A stretch of 64,000 bases of DNA, taken from assembly GCA_037976565.1 (NCBI GenBank), contig CP137667.1, positions 35,073,366 through 35,137,365 of the forward strand, in the 5' to 3' direction. The translations under genes and the position numbers were made by a program. The notes beneath the pieces are model-generated. The model was not told the DNA's origin. It saw only the letters and a program-made list of their open reading frames with translations, and ran no database searches. Positions 40,598 to 51,500 of this stretch are shown piece after piece (position 1 is the stretch's first letter; each line of letters starts with the position of its first letter). This stretch comes from Mesocentrotus franciscanus (taxonomy: Eukaryota > Echinodermata > Echinoidea > Camarodonta > Strongylocentrotidae).

Positions 40598-40906
40598 TTA
40601 CGCAACGCAGAAATACTTGCTGATGTTGTGCCACTTTGCCATATGCTTCTCAAATTTGTTTTTCTTTTTTGCAATATCTTCTTCCGTGGATTTATAAGAC
40701 AAAATATAATTATTAAATTGTTTCAAACTAGGCGTAATCTCTTGATATTTACAACGTAAAATGAACTGTTTACCGAGTAAAGTAAGAAAATCAAAAGCTA
40801 AGGTGGCTTGACTTTTTGGTTCAGCAATTCCAAATAAAATGTTTTTGCCTGAAAGAAAGTAATCGGGATTAAAATCCGTCACTCTTCGGATCGGATATAT
40901 GTACAA
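40598..40906 (-). pseudogene. LINE reverse-transcriptase C-terminal remnant
   Basis: A 102-codon frame holds the pattern FGI..P, then LLGKQFILRCKYQ, then PSLKQF and a Lys-rich AKKKNKFEKHMAKW end. This resembles the distal C-terminus of many non-LTR retrotransposon ORF2 proteins (LL.KW.I.K.K..P....F). No polymerase or endonuclease motifs are adjacent, so it is a truncated relic. Family assignment is by pattern only. Confidence 0.55.
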
Positions 40907-40909
40907 AAC

Positions 40910-41310
40910 GTTTCAAGGGATAGATTTGTTTGTTTTTGATACGAAATTTTATTTTCATGTTGTGGTGTATTTGATGTATTATGTTCTATTATACATGTAT
41001 AATAGAAAAGGTCAGATTATATCGAGCGTTATGCCCCGGCGGTGCAGCCGAGCCGACTGCGGACCGACGGGGGGCTATTCATGTGCTTTACTTCTTAATC
41101 TCGCTCTTTCCATTTAGTGTCGGTCTGATGGTCGTATCGTCTGTGCGGCCGGGGTGCGGCGGGCCGGGGTATGCGGAAGTATCATGCTATGTTTGTAAGT
41201 GTAAAACAATATGATTACTCATTTATTTTTCTGCAAAAAAATGTAACGCATACTTTGTAAATCATTCTGTTTATTGACCAATAAAACTTATCAAGATAAA
41301 AAAAAAAAAC
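40910..41310 (+). other. GC-rich segment with AATAAA and poly(A), possible retroposed 3' end
   Basis: A GC-rich island (41030-41170) is followed by AT-rich DNA, AATAAA at 41280-41285 and an A-run at about 41298-41309. This is the layout of a retroposed transcript end. No protein was recognised. Confidence 0.35.
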
Positions 41311-41536
41311 TTCAGATCTAAATGAAATTTCATCAAGTTTTCCTTATTTAGAAAGCGGTAATTTTGCCATTAATGATCCAGATCATCAAATGACACAGTG
41401 TACCCTTATTTAAAGTTGTTTACATGCATTCAATATATTATTTTGTTTGTAAACCTCTCAAGTCCTAATCAGGCCACGTCTAAATAATTGTGGGCCTGTC
41501 TTATTACCGCGCTTTGCTGCGAGGTTCTCATGCAGG

Positions 41537-41888
41537 CAGTGGCGGATCCAGGGGCCCGGGGCCCGGGCCTCCCTAGCAAAAAAACAGGTAAAAACACCCT
41601 TTTTTGAAAAAAGGAAGATGGGCCCCCTCCTGGCGCCCAGGGGATGGCGGTGGAAAAAAAATCACCCTTCCCGTAGGGAAATTTTTTTTCGGGTGCCCCA
41701 AAAAGAAAAATGTGCTCACTACCCCTAGCGCCCAAGAGGGTGGGGTGGAAAAATTACCCTTCCCGGAGGAAAAATTCTCACTACCCTCCCCACTGAGCGA
41801 AAAATCGACCGGCACGATTTTCAAATTTTCGCACGAAGTGGGCCCCTTTTTAGGCCCCCTCCCTTGCCACCGGCTGGATCTGCCCCTG
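41537..41888. mobile_element. hAT-type MITE, family A copy 1
   Basis: It starts CAGTGGCGGATCCAGG and ends CCGGCTGGATCTGCCCCTG. The interior contains the family signature GAAAATCGACCGGCACG and GTGGGCCCCTTTTTAGG, shared with the copies at 61691 and 62370. The flanking octamers do not match, so the target duplication has decayed or the ends were rearranged. The frames crossing it are not genes. Confidence 0.75.
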
Positions 41889-42159
41889 GTGTGTACCAAT
41901 GTTCAGGTTCAATTAACTTGTTGCCAGTGGAAACCGGTTGGTCCTTTTCCATCTGATGAGTACCTCTTAGGACTTCCTTTTCTGTATACCGGTTTGAAGA
42001 CACCATAGCAAACAATTCTATTGTTATCATGCGGTCACGGTTCGGTGCACACGAGTGGTCGCTGAGTTGTGGTCGCTAGAAGTAGTCCAATTGAATGCAC
42101 TAGCTCAAATTTAAACGTAAGTGGCGCTCGACCTTTTTCTTAAATGTTCGTCTTTCCTC

Positions 42160-42470
42160 TATCCAAGACACCCCCCTCTCCCCACCTCTCCCTCTCTCTC
42201 TCTCTCTCCTTCTCTACCTCTTTCTTTAATTTCTTTTTTTCTCGGCCCAGAATTCTCCGTTCGAACTCTCTCTCTCTTCTCCCCTCCCCTTCTGTCTTCT
42301 GTCATTCATATTTCCCTTGCTCTGCTCCTTCCCCGTTGTCTTCCTATCCCTATCCCCCCCCCCCGGCCCCCTCTCTCTCTCTCTTCCTCTTTCTCGCTTC
42401 CTCCACCCCACCCCCTCTCTCTTTCTCTCTCTCCCTCTTTTTCCTGTTTTCTGCTTCATTTTTTAGTATC
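42160..42470. repeat. CT-rich low-complexity tract
   Basis: Runs of CTCTCT, CCCC and TTTC dominate. All frames are Ser/Pro/Leu or Arg/Glu low-complexity and not genes. Confidence 0.85.
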
Positions 42471-42959
42471 ATAATCTGTCTTAATTAGTTCCAACGACTT
42501 TATATGCAAAGTTGATGGTGTATTTCTGTAATATGACTATCAATGAAAGAATTTTTTTTTTTTTAATTATCATATGTGTAGTACATTGCTTAGTAAATGT
42601 ATAATACCAACGTGATCTCTATGTGTCAAAGAACATCACTGCATTAATGTCACAAAAACTTAGATTACAAATTCAAGAACAATTGTGTTTTCAGCTTGGA
42701 TTTAAATTGATCCAAAATGAGTGATATTCCTTAGATTTTGTGGAAGTTTATTCCAAAGTTCTGGTGATATATCTTTTGAAATGCCCTATCCCAATATGAT
42801 TTGGTCATTAACAAAATTGAACACTTGTTGAGAATAAACAGCAAAAAATCATGTTCTAATGTCTTTTATTGTACATGTAAATTTTATTTACATTGGTAGC
42901 AAAGTGATACAAAATATCAGAAATACATGTATGTTACACATTCATAATGAAATGTCACA

Positions 42960-43285
42960 AAGACGGAAAAAATTGAACAAGACACATATTCAAAATCCTG
43001 AGAGGCTTTGACAGAGTAAATCCCTTAAAATTCTCCAACTAGCCACTGGCTCAATGTTCAACAAGAGGCCATAATTTCAAGAAAGTTAAACAACGTTTCA
43101 ATACATGACTTAGGCAGTATAGTTTCTCAATAAGGAGTGTAATAATTGGAATGCCCTGCCTAAGGAAGAATTCAATGCTGCCACCATTAACCAATTCAAG
43201 TCATTCCTAGAAAGGTATTGGAGAAACAATCCAATTAAGTTTGAACCATACTTGAGACGGGATGGAACAGTAAAGAGGGACAAAT
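42960..43285 (+). pseudogene. Decayed LINE (non-LTR retrotransposon) ORF2 C-terminus
   Basis: The end of a reverse-transcriptase ORF is visible, broken by stops and a frameshift. Near 42998 there is an LRGFDRVNP-like segment, then KKVKQRFNT with an in-frame stop at an expected Arg. A frameshift near 43135 leads to NNWNALPKEEFNAATINQF and a terminal KRDK stop (TAA near 43285). The WN.LP....A..(V/I)..FK signature is typical of CR1/RTE-like LINE C-termini in invertebrates. Confidence 0.7.
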
Positions 43286-43677
43286 AAGCTAAGCTTCCAG
43301 TCTCTACACCCAAGTATACCCAAGTAAGTATACATCCATTTTGAATGGATACCAACGTATATCTACATAACTGCTCTAGAAACCTGCCACTGATGTGTAT
43401 TAAAAGAAAACGAAATAGAAAAATGAAGGAAACTGTACAGCTATATTCATGAAAAATGGGCTTGAACACTGGCTTCCAGGGAGAATTTCAAAGCGTAACA
43501 TTAAACATTTTCCATTGGATGGCAATAACATGAAGGCACAAATAATGCATTCAATGCATTTTATTCTTGTATAATTGTTCTTACCCTTTTTGTGGCAAGA
43601 AGCTTTTGTGAACTGCAACAAAGTGGTGATATGATATCCATAATTCAATTATATCACATGAATTGTTTTGCAAATCT

Positions 43678-43945
43678 GGGCCCTGTTTCAGAAAACTTGT
43701 TATCAATAATAAGTTACAATAACTGGTATAAGCTATTGAAATTGTGGCATTAATTCCTTGAAATGCTAAAGCGCCATAATGGATGCCTTGCTAAAACCAG
43801 GGTAATAATCGGGGCAGCGCCAGGAGCGTCGTGACGTGACGGACATGTGCGCTATATAAGATATATATATTTGATTGGCTAAGAGCAAATTTGTCATAGC
43901 GATTAAGCATTTGTTGTTGATAACAAGGTTTATGACACAGGGCCC
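43678..43945. mobile_element. Inverted-repeat MITE containing a SINE tail fragment
   Basis: The left end GGGCCCTGTTTCAGAAAAC and right end mirror each other over ~35 bp with mismatches (right end reads ...AACAAGGTTTATGACACAGGGCCC). Between them, about 43758-43870 looks like a SINE 3' part (GCGCCAGGAGCGTC, then GTGCGCTATATAAG), so one element is nested in the other. Confidence 0.65.
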
Positions 43946-44192
43946 TGGATCACTTGCAAAATTTAAAGAATTTTCATTCACGTTAAGTTTCCTGTTTTAG
44001 AGTATTACACCATTCAGTCCGAAAGCTGTACAATCAAGAATCAAATTAAGGTTGCATATGACTGATTGTCAAGATATTCTGTCAACTGTTGACAAATTTG
44101 TTAGAATCTTTGAGTTAAAAGGCAAGAAAGCTCATTTTTAACACAATTCAAGTGGCTCAATTAGAACTGCGTGGTCAAGGTATCAAATATCT

Positions 44193-44472
44193 GGGGGGTG
44201 TTTCACAAAGACTAAGATCGACTTTAAGTTGGACTTAAGTATAGCAGGCCGTTCATGCCATTGTTTGCTCTCATCATTTACTGGCATTGGTCTCTCAAGA
44301 GACGTACAAATCATGGTAAAAAATCTACAAAACTTACATTTTTTGATAATTCATTATTGAAGGAAAAAATATCATCTAAAGATCATAATGGCGAGAGCAA
44401 ACAATGGCACGAACGGCCTGTTATACTTAAGTCCAACTTAAAGTCGATCTTAGTCTTTGTGAAACACCCCCC
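44193..44472. mobile_element. 280-bp MITE with ~80-bp terminal inverted repeats
   Basis: GGGGGGTGTTTCACAAAG at 44193 is mirrored exactly at 44472, and the arms continue through GACTTTAAGTTGGACTTAAG and the GGCCGTTC and CAATGGTTTG-side segments for about 80 bp with few differences. The centre is about 110 bp and AT-rich. No coding capacity. High arm identity implies recent activity. Confidence 0.8.
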
Positions 44473-44726
44473 TGGACCTCTAAGATTCGGTCACATTTAC
44501 TCACACTATGAGAATATTCATTAGAATCGTTACTAGTATGTCCAGGTAGATTGATGGCGATGAGAATTTTTTTTTCAGAATTAACATGAATTCTATATAA
44601 CTAGCATTATTCAAAGTCTGTGTACATGAAATACCAATTAACAGAATCACACACATCTCCTTGAATGAATATCAATACAGTGTTTCCACTTGAAAGGAAA
44701 TTTCCTGGAACCAAGGAAATTCTCTA

Positions 44727-44931
44727 AAGGCTTGTTCAGATATGGTGCATTAACTGTAAGCCGCCACAATTGTTTAATGTGTCAATGAAAGGCAACTGGG
44801 CGCAACAAAGGTCTTGCACGTATTCACTGAGCTCTGTGTTATAGGATACAGTAATGTGAAGCGTAATACACTTTACGTCATCATTTTAAGAAACGCTGCG
44901 GTTTTGCTGTGTCATATCTCAACAAGCCTTT
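44727..44931 (-). repeat. Dispersed ~200-bp repeat, copy 3 (reverse)
   Basis: This is the reverse complement of the repeat seen twice at 54025-54241 and 54621-54750. Shared marks are AAGGCTTGTTCAGATATG, CACTGAGCTCTGTG, TTACGTCAT and ACGCTGCGGTTTTGC. It lies downstream of the XRCC1 stop codon. Confidence 0.65.
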
Positions 44932-45472
44932 GGAATTTGATTCACAAACCCTTAGATCACGTGCAGAAGAGAATGATTCAAGAGGATTTGGAGACGTTGA
45001 CATTGCATCTTCTTCTGTTAATGCAGCCAATCACACAGATCTGTAGAAAGAATACCAGCTTTGTATTCAGGTACACTTAACACCAGGTTTACACCCTACT
45101 CTTTGCGAGAAGTGTAGTGTATTGACGTGCAATCATGAATTACCCACACACTTATTGATGGACCATGTGGTAAAACATGCCCTTCACATCAGGATGTAAC
45201 CATCACATTTGTCTCTATGTACACAATCACCGAACCAATGAGCGACAGAAAATACATTACAGCAGTGGTAGCAATGTTGGTAAAATACCCTGCCTTTAAT
45301 TCTTGTTTGAACTGACAAGGGGCCATCTTAACCTGTTGAATAAGATTAGGGTTTGATACAACACACATCTTTCATCTTCCCCAGACTGCAGTCCAAGTTA
45401 TTTGGGGTCACTATGCAATAGGTCAAAGGTTCAGTTGGCAATGTCAGGAGTGTAAGGGATCATCTTAGAAGC

Positions 45473-45586
45473 TCAGTTGGCAGGTACCACAATATAAGGC
45501 TGGTAAGGGACCATCTTGAGTTTCTCATTGCAGGCAAACAGCCATCGCGGTTTTACAAATGTAAGGGATGAGTTTTCCGACAAAGC
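45473..45586 (-). CDS. XRCC1: XRCC1 exon 14, end of BRCT2 and stop
   Basis: The acceptor TCCTTTTGTAG precedes 45586; phase 0. It encodes residues 542-578 with VKPRWLFACNEK, the conserved Trp-containing last helix of BRCT2, and ends with TGA at 45475-45473. Confidence 0.95.
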   Translation of the reverse strand, partial: ALSENSSLTFVKPRWLFACNEKLKMVPYQPYIVVPAN

Positions 45587-48500
45587 CTACAAAAGGAAAG
45601 AAAGAAATAATAGATGGTTATATGATGCATCATGCGAAACGTTATGACTTGTCACATATTATGATACACAAGCTAAGAAAGAATTTTTTCAAAGCAAAAT
45701 TCTATTGTGAGGTAGAAAGACAAGAAGGTATCTGAGTTCCATTTCTTACCTCTTCAAAGTTGCTATCCCAGCTTGAGTTGGTGATGACGTAGTTGACGCT
45801 CTCATCCATGTAGTTCTTGATTAGGCTGAAAGAAAAAGAAAATTAATCGGAATGTAAATTGTGCAAGGATAGCTTAGCTACATGTACAGAATTCTAAATT
45901 AAAGTTGATGTTCTATATTTTACGGAACTTCCAAAGAAGACAAGTTGATGCACAACCGGGCGACCCATGTCTGTACATCCTATCTAGGCACTAACTGCTC
46001 CATAGCTAGATGAGAGAGACAATTACATCACCAAAGTTGCTATTAACCGATTCGTTATTCGAGCCTCAGTAAGTAGAAACAGCAAACACTTTAGACCCTT
46101 TGCATGCAATGATGAACCAATTGTTACTTATTAAATGCAATGATGAACCTATTCCTACCCATTGCTTGCAATAATGAGCCTACTTTTAAACAAATGAATA
46201 CAATAATGAATGTATTCTTACCCTTTGAATGCAACGATGAATGTATTCTTACCCACTGAATGCAATGATGAACGTATTCTTACCCTTTGAATGTAATGGT
46301 GAATGTATTCTTACCCTTTGAATGCAATGACGAATGTATTCTTACCCACTGAATGCAATGATGAATGTATTCTTATCCATTGAATGTAATGATGAACGTA
46401 TTCTTACCCTTTGAATGTAATGATGAATGTATTCTTACCCACTGAATGCAATGATGAACATATTCTTACCCACTGAATGCAATGATGAATGTAATGATGA
46501 ATGAATTGTTACCCATTGAATACAATTATGAACTCATGAAATTACCCATTAAATGCAATCATGACGAATGTATTCTTACCCATTGAATGCAATGATGAAC
46601 CTGTTGACCTGCCTCCTTTCCTCTTTATCAAACTCGCCAAACAGGAAGAATCGCTTTTTGCTGAAGAAATCGGGTAGATCAGGATACTCTCCAGGGCTTG
46701 AACTTTTACCTTTCTTGTCTGGGCTTCCTCCCTTTGGTGATTGTGTTTTGGTTTGAGCCTTTGGTTTTGCTTGAGCTCTACAATGATGAGAATTAAATAA
46801 CTATGGTAGAAATATCTCATCGCATACATGTATTCCATATTCATGCACTAACTGCATCAGTGGCAAATGGGGGTGGGGGGGGGGGCACAAATGATCACAA
46901 AGATCGTTTACAATTCCAATCGCTGATATCATCCGTTACAAAATTGAGGGGGAAAAAAAGACTAAAACTATCTTGTGAATGTACAGTTGCTGCTACATAT
47001 GCTCAAGGAATAGTTGCTCTGGGCTGTATTCGTTAGAAATACAGGGTTTGAGTTAGAGTTGTTATTGGGTTTAAGTTTAAGTTTAGGGTTAGGGCTAGGT
47101 ATACTGTCTGGTCCCGGGTTTAAATTGGGAATTTGGTTAATGCAGGGTATTGAAAGCAGAGCAATTGTAGCTGGAATGTACAAATACAACATTTTCACAA
47201 ATTTAGTGGCACAGATGAAGTGATTATATGTAGGCACTGGCATTTCTTTATTGATTTTTAGATAAAAATAGAAAGAAGAATGACATACTTTCTGATTTCA
47301 TCCTCAGTATCATCACCAGACGACCCTTGTGACATGGGCTCGGTATTGCTTCCCTCCTCATCAGTAGATCCGCCATACTCATCCTCCACAGCTGTCTTCT
47401 ATCAAAAGATAAGATAGATACAGTGAAACCTGTCTATAGCGACTGCCCAAGGGAAACACAAAAAGTGGTCTTTGCAGACAAGTGGACTTTGTAGACAGGT
47501 TCCTTTAGTACATGTTTCATTGAGAAACAAAAAATGTGGTCTTTGTAGACAGGTGGTCACTAAACATTCCATGAGAGATTGGGAGAGAGAGAGAGAGAGA
47601 GAAGAGGATAGACAGAGAGAGACACAGAAGGCCTGTTTTCATCAAACTGAAGTTGCAAAATAACCTGCTATTTTCAGACTCAGGATATTTTCCTGAAGCT
47701 CAAATTGCGTCTTCACCATACCGATACACTCATCACAAACTAGCACAAATTAGCCCACTATTTGTTTAATAGCAGGCTATTTTCGAAACAAGACCAAGAT
47801 TTTCTCTGGATATTTTCATGATCAAATAGCCCCCTAATTGCAACTGCGGGCTGATGAAGACACAAATTAGCTGGCTAATTTGAGATCAGGCCAGTTGAAA
47901 TAGCAGGTTATTTTGCAACTTCGGTCTGATAAAGACAGGCCTAGAGAGTGACAGAGAAAGCTATACAAAGACCAAGAGAGAAAGCAGAGCAATGGAAACG
48001 GGGGAAAAGAAAGAGAGAGAAAGAAAAGAGAGTAAGACAGTCAGAGAAATAGACAGAAAGGAGAGGGAAAGCCCATAAGAAAGAGGAAGAGAGAACAATT
48101 ATAATAATACTAATATTGAACTACATTTCCATATATGCATAACATCACAGCTAATATATTCCTGAGTGCTTAGAGGTAGATGTAGAAAGAATCAGGTGCA
48201 GTTTTAAATTCTAATGCAATCAGAGAGGCACAAATGAAAGACAATGATACAAGAAAGAGAAAACAAACCATTTTCAGAGTGTAAACAGATTCAGAGGTGT
48301 CACACAATCACCATTTAATACAACATTCTATTGACAGGTGACAATGGAAAACTAAAGTATAATTGTAATATGAAAATTAATACATGAAATGCAATGAATG
48401 AAAGAAGGAAAGATAAAAGATGGAAACTGAAAGATGAAAGAAGAAATAAATTACCGGTACCTTTGGAGTTGGTGTCTTTGGTTGAGGACTCTTTGATGAT

Positions 48501-51500
48501 GAAGGTTTGACGGGAGTCACTGCTGTTTCCTCCTCCTCCTCCTCCTCCTCTTCTTCTGATTCACTCTCATCACTGGAACTATCCCGTCCACTTGATAACT
48601 TGTATCTATGGCAACGGAAATGTGAAGAAACTTGACAATATAATGTGAAACTTCCCATCTTTTGGTGAAAGAAAAAAATAACAGTTCTCTAAAAAATGGG
48701 AAGGCTAAGGAAAAGGCGATAACTGAAAGACTGTTTAAACACAGAAGTTTTCATCTGTTTGAAGCCATAAGAGTGGACACACATTTTGCTACAGAGCTAA
48801 TACCTTTCAGGCTCTCACCAGATGCTTTAGCAATATACAGTACTACAATGCTGGTTCAAACAAGCACGTAAAATTGACCTACCACAAGAGCTTTATTAAG
48901 CGGACTTTACACTAGAAAAGGCTTTAAAGGGTTTTTAGGGGTTTATAATCATAAAAAATGAATTATGAAATATTTGTTTACCCATTGTAATTACAATTTT
49001 TGATGTAAGAATATGCTTCTTTCATTTTCATATCATGTAATGTATGCTTTGTATGGAAATTCATATAAACAAATAAACAAAAAATACATGTTTAAACAAG
49101 ACTCAATTTTCCCCAATTACTGATAAATCCAGACACATTGAGCTTACCGTCTCCATGGTAACAGGGTGCGCTTCCTGTAGCTCTCTGTGATCCACTCCTT
49201 CTTCACAATCTTTCCTTCACCCTTCACCTGGTTGTACTTGGGTGTGTTTGCAAAAGCACAGCTACAAATCGAATGAAAGTTAAGAAAAATAAAGGCATGA
49301 AAATATCTATCTACATGCTCAATGGCACAACTTGTGCAACATAAACTGAAAATTACATGCATTCATAACCATGTGCAATAAATGTAACTCCTATAGTGTT
49401 GTTGAAATAGAAGATGATATAGATTATGGATCTAATCAAATCAAATCCAGGAATTTGTAGAGTGTCAATAATTAGTTGCTTTTCTCTATTTCTTTTTATC
49501 TTCCCTTCTATCTTTTGGGGGGTAATTTTAATTTGTATGTAAATTATGTACCATAGTTATTGTTATCTAAGTATATTTTGTGAGGATCATTTTTAACAAG
49601 CCACTTATGTGCTTTTGATGATCCTCCCATTTTATATATACATGTATATATGTCTGTATTTAGAAGATTATATATTGTTTCTATCTTCAAGAGGAAATAA
49701 ATAAATGAATATGAAAATTACAAAAAAGGCATTGGTGAAACTGAAAAGCCATCTTCCCACAATGATGTCACCTTTAGATCAACTTTCTCCGTCTTGCTTT
49801 TCATCAACTAGAATCCATGAAATCTGATAAATTATTTTGCATAAATGTTCTGGAGCATTGACTGACTCCTGCAACTAATTGCTGTCTTGACTATCTCAAA
49901 ACGCTCTACATGAATCCTAGGCAAGTTTTTTTGTTAAACCCCTTCCATACTATGGGGAGATAATCCAGCCCAATACTGAATGAAAAGGTCCTTAGACTAA
50001 GAACTTTTTTTCTTCTTCCTACAGGACAAACAGGTACAAGAATGTTAAAGTTAATTCCCAGCGTACATGGTTCCACTGCACTACTTGTAGCTACTTGCTC
50101 CCTCTATATAGAAAACAATGCCTAAGCGGTGCCCGTTGGTCCCCAAAGACCCTCTTTTACTTATGTTAAAGGGCCCATGACATTGAAATACAAGTGTATT
50201 CCTGTTGGTGTGCAGTCCTACATACATCTCATATTTTGATATGTAAACTTCTGAATTTGTTTCATAGATTTTTAAATATTTTTTGAAATATTTGTTTTTC
50301 AAACTTGCTAAGCTCCACCCAAAAACCTCCAGATCTCATTCCCCTTGTGACATCATCTGTCAGTCATCAATGAGCTAACTTGAGAAAGTGGCATGTAAGT
50401 TTGCAGAAGTCGACCACCTGTTACAATACGTAATACAATAGCAACATACAAGTTGCTATGTCAGACATGCTGTAGCATCACCAGGAAGACAAAGGCAATG
50501 ATGATGTATTGTTCATATGTATGGAAGCATGCAATTCTATTATGAACACGTGATAAGCTGGGGGAAATTACATACCATTGTCTATTCTAGAATATTAGTT
50601 TAGTCTGACATGTCTGACATAGCAACTTATATGTTGCTATTGTTTGTGGTATTGTAACAGGTGGTCAACTTTGGCAAAGTTACATGCCACTTTCTCAAGT
50701 TAGCTCATTGATGACTGACAGATGATGTCACAAGGGAATGAGATCTGGAGGTTTTGGGGTGGAGCTTAGCAAGTTTGAAAAACGAATATTTCAAAAAATA
50801 TTTTAAAATCTATAAAAACAAATTCAGAAGTTTACATATCAAAATATGAGATGTGTGCAGGACTGCACATCAACAGGAATACACTTGTATTTCGATGTCA
50901 TGGGCCCTTTAAGTGAGAGCTGAGTTGATGAGACAACCACCTGTCAGTGACCATGCTGGGAGGTCTAATCCCTCCTGGCCAAACTAGTGCAGAGGGGCTT
51001 TAAAACCTTACTAAACTATGCAACAATGAACTTGAATTCAAGATTTGATTCTAGATAGTTCACAATGACCCTCATCCCAAGACCTACTAGTAACAGGGAT
51101 ACCAGAAGGTTTTACCTGAACAGTGGCCCACAAATATTGGATTCCCATATATTGTGTCCCACAAAAGCCCCCCAAAAGCCTAAAAAGTGACGAGGTCTGA
51201 AATCTGGAAAAAGCCTGATGTAATGGTGCAGGAAGGGTTTACGTACATGAGATGTGTAGCACCCGGACCCCAGTCTCCCTGATACTTCGCTCCCATCTCC
51301 GTGGCCTTTTTTCTCAGCTCGCCCCTCGAAGGATGCTGGAAACCACTCATCACGAAGACCACCTTCTTCATCAGCTTCCCGAAGGCTTCTCCGGTAGCAG
51401 GCTGAGGCTTGGATTTCGACTCTGTAATCATTATGGATTCAAAACATTACATTTGCTATACAGTAGGCTTGCGGTTCCACCATGTGAGAGAGGGGGAGGA

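Noticed and set aside
41469..42030. Frames of 88 to 134 codons on both strands
   Set aside because: They lie within the GC-rich hAT MITE and recur in its other copies at 61691 and 62370.
42121..42488. 117- and 114-codon frames
   Set aside because: CT-rich low-complexity tract.
43110..43648. Minus-strand 119- and 82-codon frames
   Set aside because: The upper one is the antisense of the LINE ORF2 relic on the plus strand; the other has no supporting features.
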